The position numbers and the translations under genes were made by a program. The notes under the pieces were generated by a model. The model saw nothing but the letters and a program-made list of their open reading frames with translations, ran no database searches and was not told the DNA's origin. A stretch of 64,000 nucleotides of DNA from CAZZEX01 sp964653285. GTDB taxonomy: Bacteria; Chloroflexota; Anaerolineae; B4-G1. Numbering within the stretch: the stretch's first letter is position 1; each line of letters opens with the position of its first letter. Where the stretch lies: positions 75,417 through 139,416 of the forward strand of contig CAZZEX010000001.1 of NCBI GenBank assembly GCA_964653285.1, given 5' to 3'. This document shows positions 57,655 through 64,000 of the stretch, piece by piece.

Positions 57655-59025
57655 ATGAGTGCATTGCCACGTCGTTGGGGAATTAATCTATATCAGAAAA
57701 TAACCGGTCGCCGCATCATGCAGGTCTTTGAAGAATTGCTAAAAACGCAGTGGTTCAGCCGTGACGAGCTATATGCCCTGCAAAGGCAGAAGTTGCAGGC
57801 ACTTATTGAGTATGCCAACCAGCACGTACCTTATTATCAACGCCTGTTCAAAGAAATTGGCTTTGAGCCGGGCGATCTTAAAAAAGACCCCGATTGCTTC
57901 GGACAAGTACCTACAGTTGACAAAGCCTATATGCGCGATAACTCCAAGGACTTTGTCACAACCGATCCGGCCAGACGAAAAACTATGCACACTCACTCAA
58001 CGACAGGGTCCACGGGACATCCCTTCATCTTCTGGGAGGATCACAATTATCGCGACCACGTCACGGCGGACATACTACGCCATCTGACCTGGGCCGGGTG
58101 GAAGTTTGGTGACCCGCACGCATACCTCTGGGGTCTTACGCTAGATCAGCCTTTTAAACAAAGAGCGCGTAGCAAACTGATGAATTTTGCTCTGAACCGC
58201 TTTATTTCCGATGCGTATGTGCTCTCAGAGGAATCAATGCGTGACTTGGCCAGGCAAATCCAACGCCGCAAGCCCAAGTTGCTCTTTGGCTATTCCTCGT
58301 CACTCTTCCACTTTGCCAGGTTTGTACAAGAGGAAGACCTGCACGATGTCAAACTTCAGGCCGTCTTCTCTTCCGCCGAAGTGCTGCACTCCCACCAACG
58401 GGAGGTTATTGAGGAAGTATTTGGCTGCAAAGTCTTTAATCGGTATGGCGCTTTGGAAACCGGTGGCCTGGCCTGTGAGTGCGAAGCCCATACTGCTATG
58501 CATATAAGCATTGAAAACTGTGTTATTGAAGTCTTGAACGGTGACGAACCTGCCCAACCTGGTGAACCTGGTCAGGTGGTTATCACCAATCTAAATAATT
58601 ATGGGTTTCCCTTTATCAGGTACCGTCTGGGTGACAATGCCCGCCTGAGCCAATTGGATAGTTGTCCTTGTGGGCGCCAACACCCCATGCTGGAAAAGGT
58701 TGAAGGTAGACAGGTAGATATGTTTAAAACAAAAGACGGCCGAACCGTTTGGGGTGACTTTCAAAGCACTGTTTTTGAGGTGGAAGGGATCAAACAGTTT
58801 CAAATAGTTCAAAAATCCTTGGATCTGATCCTGATTCGTCTGGTAATTGACGAGGGTTTCCAAAAACCTCAACTTGACGTTATTGAGCGTACAGTCAAGA
58901 AAGTAATGGGGCCAGAGACAGAGGTAAAATTTGAATTTCTCGACTCGATTCCCCTGGGGAGTTTGGGCAAGTTTCGCTATGTCATATCAGAAATATCGGA
59001 ACCCAGGCCAACTACTACTGGCTAA
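57655..59025 (+). CDS. CapK/phenylacetate-CoA-ligase-like adenylating enzyme
   Basis: 456 residues from the ATG at 57655, 5 nt after CAGGAGG; an ATG at 57631 is less well placed. THSTTGSTGHPFIFWED is the adenylation P-loop, VFNRYGALETGGLACECEAH the core motif (YGxxE), and GFPFIRYRLGDNARL the late aspartate motif. CPCG at 668-680 nt before the end of this motif binds zinc in related proteins. CapK-type proteins occur in capsule loci, where they activate an acyl or aminoacyl group for transfer. Confidence 0.88.
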   Translation: MSALPRRWGINLYQKITGRRIMQVFEELLKTQWFSRDELYALQRQKLQALIEYANQHVPYYQRLFKEIGFEPGDLKKDPDCFGQVPTVDKAYMRDNSKDFVTTDPARRKTMHTHSTTGSTGHPFIFWEDHNYRDHVTADILRHLTWAGWKFGDPHAYLWGLTLDQPFKQRARSKLMNFALNRFISDAYVLSEESMRDLARQIQRRKPKLLFGYSSSLFHFARFVQEEDLHDVKLQAVFSSAEVLHSHQREVIEEVFGCKVFNRYGALETGGLACECEAHTAMHISIENCVIEVLNGDEPAQPGEPGQVVITNLNNYGFPFIRYRLGDNARLSQLDSCPCGRQHPMLEKVEGRQVDMFKTKDGRTVWGDFQSTVFEVEGIKQFQIVQKSLDLILIRLVIDEGFQKPQLDVIERTVKKVMGPETEVKFEFLDSIPLGSLGKFRYVISEISEPRPTTTG

Positions 59026-59151
59026 TGAACCTTCAACAGTTAATCGGGGTATGTGCGATTTTGATCGCACCGCTGTGAACAGGCGGTGCCGGGCGGCCTT
59101 TGCACCAAGTCGGCAGCCTTTAGCGAGCAAATGCTGGAGAGCAGAGGAACG

Positions 59152-60219
59152 ATGAACAATGTGAAGCGGTTTTCGCGGCCTATCATCCTGGCTATCGCTA
59201 CTCTGTTGATATTGACCACCGGGACCCTGGCTGGCCATCCAACTGACGAGCCAACCCTGTCTCTTGTCCAAACCACCGATAGCGCCTGGGCCGTGCCCAG
59301 TGGTGATGAGAGCAGTTCGGGGGGTGATGCCAGGGCCACGTACATCCCCGGCGAGACCTACTGGGGGAGAAAGCATTACATTGAGTATATCGCGGGTAAT
59401 CTACCTATAATTATCAGCGCACCCCATGGTGGTTACCTGAAACCATCGGAAATCCCGGACCGAACGTGGGGCTCGATGGGCCATGACTACCGTAGCCAGG
59501 AGTACACCCGTGAGGTTGCCAATTATATCACAGAGATCACAGGCCGGTACCCTCACGTCATCATTAACCATCTTCACCGGAGTAAACTGGACGCCAATCG
59601 GGATCTGAACGAAGCAGCCCAGGGCAACCAGTGGGCTGAGCAGGCCTGGTACGAGTTTCACGCATTTATCGACGACGCGGAAGCCGCTAGCGTTATGCAG
59701 TGCGATCAGGGCCACTATTTTGACTTTCATTCCAATGGTCATGCAGACCAATGGGTGGAGTTGGGTTTTGCGCTGACTTCCTCCAACTTGAACCGGAGCG
59801 ACGAGGCGCTCAACAGTTCTTATTACAAGAACAAGTCCTCTCTCAGGAACATAGCCAACACTCCTGGCATCTACTTTCCCGAAATTGTCCGTGGGGCGAC
59901 CAGCCTGGGTGGGCTCCTGCAGGCGTGGGGCTACAAATCCGTCCCCAGCCCAGCCCACCCCCACCCGGGTGGAAGCGACTACTTCAGCGGCGGCTATAAC
60001 AGCAGACGCCATGGCTCCAAGAACGGTGGTACCATCGATGGCACCCAGGTGGAAACCTACTACGGGTTTCTCCACGATAATATACGTGACGTGTATGCCT
60101 ATGCCCTGGCTGAGTCGATTGTCGACTTTCTTGAGACCCATTACGGCTTCAACCTCAGAGAAGGGCCCGTGTGCCCGAGGTTCTACATCTACTTGCCGGC
60201 GATAGTACGGGACAGTTGA
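59152..60219 (+). CDS. Secreted N-formylglutamate-amidohydrolase-like protein
   Basis: 355 residues from the ATG at 59152. Signal peptide IILAIATLLILTTGTLAG. Zinc-site motifs IIISAPHGGYLKP, NHLHRSKLDANRDLNEAAQG and YFDFHSNGH resemble the FGase/HutG-type amidohydrolase fold, here outside the cell. The end is RFYIYLPAIVRDS. It could hydrolyse amide bonds in a poly-amino-acid or substituted glycan, but I can not name the substrate. Confidence 0.75.
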   Translation: MNNVKRFSRPIILAIATLLILTTGTLAGHPTDEPTLSLVQTTDSAWAVPSGDESSSGGDARATYIPGETYWGRKHYIEYIAGNLPIIISAPHGGYLKPSEIPDRTWGSMGHDYRSQEYTREVANYITEITGRYPHVIINHLHRSKLDANRDLNEAAQGNQWAEQAWYEFHAFIDDAEAASVMQCDQGHYFDFHSNGHADQWVELGFALTSSNLNRSDEALNSSYYKNKSSLRNIANTPGIYFPEIVRGATSLGGLLQAWGYKSVPSPAHPHPGGSDYFSGGYNSRRHGSKNGGTIDGTQVETYYGFLHDNIRDVYAYALAESIVDFLETHYGFNLREGPVCPRFYIYLPAIVRDS

Positions 60220-60289
60220 CCAAGCGAATGCGAAGGCTGCTTCTACGGACAACCTGGGCTGAAGTTCAACGAGAGAGTTGAGGTCAGAA

Positions 60290-61417
60290 ATGGAAAAAAT
60301 CTCTGTCCTGATTCCAGATGGTGAGAGCGATTTCGCACTGTTTGTCATGCACGGTTTTATGGGCATACCAAACGTGAAACTTACCGTTTTATCAAATAAT
60401 CGTTGGGCCCCAGCCCGATTTTCTCGCCAGTGCCATAAGTTTTTGCACAAGCAGACAGGAACCGATTACCAAGAACGGATCGAGGCCATTGCCCAGATCG
60501 TGGAGGAGACCAACGTAGATGTTCTTCTACCCATTGAAACAGATTGGATAGAGTTTGCGGGTACTATGCGCCAGTCACTCTCACAGGTATTGGCCGTGGC
60601 TCCCATCCCAGAGCCTGAAACCTATAGGATAGTCAATAACAAGTGGTTATTGGCCCAGTTTATGCAAGAGCATCAAGTGCCCGGACCGCCGACGGTGCTG
60701 GGTACGCTGGACGACGACTTTGAGCAGCAATTGCACACTATGAAGTTTCCCGTGCTGACTAAACCGGTTACAGCCTGGGGGGGAGAGGGCATCCGACGTT
60801 TTGAGAGTGTGGCTCAGTTGCAAGCATTCCTGGAAGAATATGGCCAGGAGAGATTCAAGAATAGGTACATCGTTCAGAGCTTTCTGCCCGGATACGTGAT
60901 TGGGTTAAACGTCTTGTGTCAGGAAGGAAAGACTCTAGCCTATACAATGCAACGAGGCACGATTCCTAACCCGCAAAAGTGGGCTGCGGCTGCGGCTATA
61001 AGGTTCATCAAGCAGGAAGGCGTGCTGGAAACCGGCCAAAGACTGTTGACTGCTCTAAACTGGAGCGGCTTTGGCAACATTGACATGTTTTATGACACTT
61101 CCGATGGTCAGGTCAAGATCCTGGAGTTCAACGCGCGTTTTTGGGGGAGCCTGCGCGGTTCGTACGTGGCCGGGGTTCGCTTTCCTTATCTCGCCTGTCT
61201 GGCAGCCCTGGATATTCCTTTCCAGGTCCCCGAGTATGAACTCGCGCAATACATTCATCCCAAGACGGCCATCAAAGAGAGAATATCGAAGCTCTTGGGC
61301 AGAGGTCGGCGCGATTTCGCGCTCAGCGAAACGGGTCTGAAGTATCTCCTGAACGACCCTCTCGCCGAAACCATCAGGGCATTCCGACAGGAGTTATCGA
61401 GCGAGCAATGGCAATAG
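60290..61417 (+). CDS. ATP-grasp carboxylate-amine ligase
   Basis: 375 residues from the ATG at 60290, GAGG 6 nt upstream; a TTG at 60278 is less likely. ATP-grasp order: FMQEHQVPGPPTVLG, then KFPVLTKPVTAWGGEGIRRFES with the Lys, then GFGNIDMFYDTSDGQVKILEFNARFWGSLRGSYVAG with metal-binding Glu and Asn. It joins a carboxylate to an amine or imine with ATP. Near the aminotransferase, FemAB-like and asparagine-synthase-like genes it may attach amino acids to an amino-sugar. Confidence 0.88.
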   Translation: MEKISVLIPDGESDFALFVMHGFMGIPNVKLTVLSNNRWAPARFSRQCHKFLHKQTGTDYQERIEAIAQIVEETNVDVLLPIETDWIEFAGTMRQSLSQVLAVAPIPEPETYRIVNNKWLLAQFMQEHQVPGPPTVLGTLDDDFEQQLHTMKFPVLTKPVTAWGGEGIRRFESVAQLQAFLEEYGQERFKNRYIVQSFLPGYVIGLNVLCQEGKTLAYTMQRGTIPNPQKWAAAAAIRFIKQEGVLETGQRLLTALNWSGFGNIDMFYDTSDGQVKILEFNARFWGSLRGSYVAGVRFPYLACLAALDIPFQVPEYELAQYIHPKTAIKERISKLLGRGRRDFALSETGLKYLLNDPLAETIRAFRQELSSEQWQ

Positions 61418-61445
61418 CCTGGCCTCTCTGCAAATATTAATTCTT

Positions 61446-61479
61446 TTGACACCTTTTTGTTACCCTCATTTTGTATAAT
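61446..61479 (+). promoter_or_regulatory. Putative promoter of the transglutaminase/PKD gene
   Basis: Perfect TATAAT at 61474-61479 after T-rich DNA. TTGACA (61446-61451) is 22 bp away, longer than usual, so the -35 assignment is uncertain. Confidence 0.4.
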
Positions 61480-61532
61480 GAATAATATGGTCGCTTCATA
61501 CGCCCGCGCAGTCAATTGGGATGACTTGTCCA

Positions 61533-61681
61533 TCTCGAGTTCAATCGAGAATCCCTGAAGTTCCAAGTGTCTATGGGTGACTCACCGGAGTCCCGAACTT
61601 GTTCGGGCTGATGGCGAACATCCCAACCAGTTGGGGACTCCAATAGCCTAAACACGAAGTTCGGTTGCGGCCAAAAGCCGC
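61533..61681 (+). ncRNA. Candidate structured leader RNA
   Basis: Between the -10 box and the ATG at 61705 lies a leader of about 220 nt with several perfect stems: TCTCGA/TCGAGA (61533-61550); an outer stem GGAGTC (61587-61592) with GACTCC (61636-61641) enclosing CCGAAC/GTTCGG and CCCAAC/GTTGGG hairpins, a three-way junction; and GCGGC/GCCGC (61667-61681) about 10 nt before the ribosome site. I can not match it to a known riboswitch class by memory. Confidence 0.45.
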
Positions 61682-61704
61682 CCTATGCTGAAAGGAGAAG
61701 CAGC

Positions 61705-64000
61705 ATGATGACAACGATAAGGCGCTTCGTTTATCTCCTCGTGGCTTTCGTTTTACTGACTCCTGCGTTTCTCACCCAGCCAGTTCCGGCGTATGCTCAG
61801 GACTGGCGCGATCTCTCCGCAGATGCTGACAGTGATGGGCTGCCTAACGTAGTCGAGGAAAACGGCTGGTACAATGGATCTGGTGGTCCTTACGTGACCA
61901 ACACCTTCGACGCCGATAGCGACGACGACGGGCTCACAGATGGCCAGGAGAAGTTGTACGACACCGATCCCCTCGATGATCATAGTCCTGGCATCTACGT
62001 AGAGTATCGAGAAGACTTTCAGACCAAAGAGTACTTCCCCTGGCAGCGTTATGGGAGTAACTACATTGCTATGCCTTACCCGTGGGGCCCTTGGGGCCAG
62101 GACTCGGTTATTGTGCGCCGAGGGACAACTTTCTCCGTAGGGGGACCGGCCGACGCTGTTTTTGAGATTGACAAGAGCATCAGTGGGCTGACTACGCCGA
62201 CGGTGGCGCGGGACCATTGTGCCGGGCGGTGGAACATCTACGTATCCCCATCGGGTACGGTGGGCATATACACCATCAGGGTACAGGATGGCAGTTGGAG
62301 TGAGAGCCTGAACCTGTACGTCATCTTCGATCTGCCAACCGATATGAGCGATGATTTTATCAGTGCCTTTATATACGACGAGAGCCCTGAGAACAGAAGA
62401 AATGGCCTCTCTAGAAGTGAAGCCTCCATCTCCTACGGTGAGGGTGAACCGCGCGAATATACGGAGGATGACTATGACTGGATCCCGGAGGGTGAATGGG
62501 TCAATCACGGTCAGGGGTGGGCTTTCCAGAATCAGCAATACAAGGACTGGCTCTTTGAGGGTTATGTCATTGAGATCGTCAATGGCGAGACCGACACATG
62601 GTATGCCGCTAACAAACTGGGCGAGCGTGTGGATGAGTTAACTTGTGTCAGTTGGCCCCGGGTTCTCAGCAATTCGTGGTGTGTGCTACACCCGTCCTCT
62701 TGCGGCCCAGACTATAACAACAAAAACCAGTGTTCAAATATCGCCGACCTGCTGACTACTTTTAACCGCGCGGCCGGCATCCCTGCGCGTCCTGTATTCA
62801 CGGACTGGCAACATGGCACGTTTGACCACTCAACAGAGGTGTGGGCGAAGAAACCATCCGGGGGCTCGTGGAAGTGGTATGTCATGCGGGGTTACAGTAT
62901 TCACGAGTGGGGACCCTCAGGCGGTTGTCCAAATCCGGGCTATAAAGGCGGCTATAAGAGCTTGAGAAACCCATATGGCCATTACTGGGGCCAGGGGGTA
63001 TATGCGGCTGGTGAGGACTGGCCTTGGGGTGGGATCAATGGCTTCTCTACCTGGGCGGACGATTTCCGCCAGAACAGTTGGGACAACACCAAAATTGTAA
63101 AGAAGTACTGGTGGGAGACCCGGTTTAAGGCCTATTGGGGCTGGTCCTCAGAACCGACGGTTGTAGGGACTCCTCCCGGCGACTGGCCTGATTCGATACC
63201 GTCACCGCCCGTGGCTGAGTTCACAGGCGACCCCACCTCAGGCGAAAAACCGTTGACGGTGAGTTTCACCGACCAGTCCACAGGACACATCCGCAGTTGG
63301 TTGTGGGACTTTGGAGACAACCACACCAGCACCGCGAAGAACCCCAGCCACCCCTACGAGGACGCCGGTTACTATACGGTGTCCCTGACCGTCCAGGGCG
63401 CTGGTGGCTCAGATACCGAAACCAAGACAAACTACATCCACGTCACTGAGCCACCGCCGGTGGCTAATTTCTCAGGCAGCCCCCGCTCAGGCACCAGCCC
63501 GCTGGAGGTGGATTTCACCGACCAGTCCACAGGAGGACCCATCACCAATTGGTCGTGGAACTTTGGGGACCCTGGGTCTGGGCCCAACAATACCAGCACC
63601 GTTCCGAACCCCAGCCACATCTACGAGACCACTGGCACCTTCACCGTCCAACTGATCGTCACTGGTCCCGGTGGCTCAGACACCGAAATCAAAGAGAACT
63701 ACATCACCGTCGAGGACGGGGGAACGATGGCTGGGTTCACGGGCGGCCCCGCCCCAGGCACCAGGTCGCTGGAGGTCAATTTGACCGGGCGGTCCAGGGG
63801 AGGTCTGGGACTTCCCCTGGCCACCCTGGTGGCCGACGCGCCTAAGTACCTTGTCTATTTGCCTATCATCTTCAAGGAAAGTAGCCCAGATTCGGACGAG
63901 AGCGATCCCGATTCGAACGGAAGCGATCCCGATTCGGTCATCCAGTTTGGCCGGGTCGTAGCAGACTATGGCGTTGACCTGGACGGCGATGGCCGCTTTG
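61705..64000 (+). CDS. Secreted transglutaminase-like protein with PKD domains, 3' end outside window
   Basis: Open from the ATG at 61705 (AAAGGAG 7 nt upstream) to the right edge, 765 codons so far. Signal peptide MMTTIRRFVYLLVAFVLLTP. A Ca-binding repeat DADSDGLPNVVEENG and DADSDDDGLTDGQE follows. Residues 200-480 hold a transglutaminase-like core: NIADLLTTFNRAAGIPARPVFTDW with a Cys just before it (NKNQCSN) and FDHSTEVWAKK with the His. Then two complete PKD domains (VAEFTGDPTSGEKPLTVSF, VANFSGSPRSGTSPLEVDF) and a third that lacks the WDFGD core. YLVYLPIIFKESSPD plus acidic DPDSNGSDPDS repeats lead into a further domain (VIQFGRVVADYGVDLDGDGR). Confidence 0.85.
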   Translation, partial: MMTTIRRFVYLLVAFVLLTPAFLTQPVPAYAQDWRDLSADADSDGLPNVVEENGWYNGSGGPYVTNTFDADSDDDGLTDGQEKLYDTDPLDDHSPGIYVEYREDFQTKEYFPWQRYGSNYIAMPYPWGPWGQDSVIVRRGTTFSVGGPADAVFEIDKSISGLTTPTVARDHCAGRWNIYVSPSGTVGIYTIRVQDGSWSESLNLYVIFDLPTDMSDDFISAFIYDESPENRRNGLSRSEASISYGEGEPREYTEDDYDWIPEGEWVNHGQGWAFQNQQYKDWLFEGYVIEIVNGETDTWYAANKLGERVDELTCVSWPRVLSNSWCVLHPSSCGPDYNNKNQCSNIADLLTTFNRAAGIPARPVFTDWQHGTFDHSTEVWAKKPSGGSWKWYVMRGYSIHEWGPSGGCPNPGYKGGYKSLRNPYGHYWGQGVYAAGEDWPWGGINGFSTWADDFRQNSWDNTKIVKKYWWETRFKAYWGWSSEPTVVGTPPGDWPDSIPSPPVAEFTGDPTSGEKPLTVSFTDQSTGHIRSWLWDFGDNHTSTAKNPSHPYEDAGYYTVSLTVQGAGGSDTETKTNYIHVTEPPPVANFSGSPRSGTSPLEVDFTDQSTGGPITNWSWNFGDPGSGPNNTSTVPNPSHIYETTGTFTVQLIVTGPGGSDTEIKENYITVEDGGTMAGFTGGPAPGTRSLEVNLTGRSRGGLGLPLATLVADAPKYLVYLPIIFKESSPDSDESDPDSNGSDPDSVIQFGRVVADYGVDLDGDGRF

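Noticed and set aside
30255..61417. Lasso-peptide cluster based on two asparagine-synthase-like genes
   Set aside because: There is no transglutaminase-like B protein of the lasso type, no RRE domain and no precursor peptide that I could see. The neighbours are all EPS genes.
61490..61700. c-di-GMP or c-di-AMP riboswitch
   Set aside because: I compared it by memory with the GEMM and ydaO consensus words and found no match in order, so it is listed only as a structured leader.

Overview
The window looks like chromosomal DNA of a Chloroflexota bacterium, most likely of the Anaerolineae/Caldilinea side. The reasons are several secreted proteins carrying a (V/I/W)-(Y/F)-L-P-(L/I/M/V)-(I/V) motif at the C-terminus or before a proline-rich linker, a very large SARP/BTAD-type regulator with AAA and TPR modules, a CpXC-domain protein, a DUF970-type PII-like pair, and arrays of 7-bp repeat units between genes. 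This assignment is inference from gene content; there is no rRNA or marker gene to settle it.

Left part, 1-14929, minus strand: a regulator (11261-14929) followed by a small conserved protein and five secreted proteins: two right-handed beta-helix proteins, a C25 (gingipain-like) protease with DNRLRE domains, a glycine-rich repeat protein cut by the window edge, and a broken propeller-like gene. A pair of heptamer repeats 11 bp apart, 9 bp upstream of a -10-like box, lies just below the regulator gene and resembles SARP operators, so the regulator may control this secretome block. Three of these genes share nearly the same leader and signal peptide although their mature parts are unrelated.

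Middle part, 15134-27873: amino-acid ABC transport (two family-3 binding proteins, one an in-gene exact tandem duplication; permease; ATPase), a corrinoid protein that has lost its cobalt-ligand motif, two PII-like (DUF970) proteins, an MFS carrier, a GAF-PAS histidine kinase with a CpXC protein, a tRNA-Arg(ACG), and a geranylgeranyl-reductase-like flavoprotein. Gene remnants (S9 peptidase, Hsp20) and palindromic elements fill the gaps.

Right part, 28283-64000, plus strand: a large exopolysaccharide/surface-glycan locus. It has a priming sugar transferase, Wzz/BY-kinase-like protein, Wzx flippase, Wzy/WaaL-like ligase/polymerase, two GT4 glycosyltransferases, an Alg14/Alg13 split transferase, two polysaccharide deacetylases, two sulfotransferases, an alkaline-phosphatase-superfamily enzyme, two FemAB/GNAT-like proteins, a DegT aminotransferase, two asparagine-synthase-like proteins, a CapK/PaaK-like protein, an ATP-grasp ligase, a double BcsB-like protein and several secreted proteins. 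The deacetylase/GNAT/asparagine-synthase/CapK set recalls exosortase-associated EPS loci, but no exosortase is visible. Several members look catalytically altered: the BY-kinase P-loop lysine is gone, the GGDEF motif is degenerate, and one asparagine synthase has lost both its N-terminal Cys and the usual PP-loop.

Across the window there are small palindromic elements, one with terminal inverted repeats and a 10-bp target duplication over a stop codon, and heptanucleotide arrays. Some of these repeats are read in frame inside genes.
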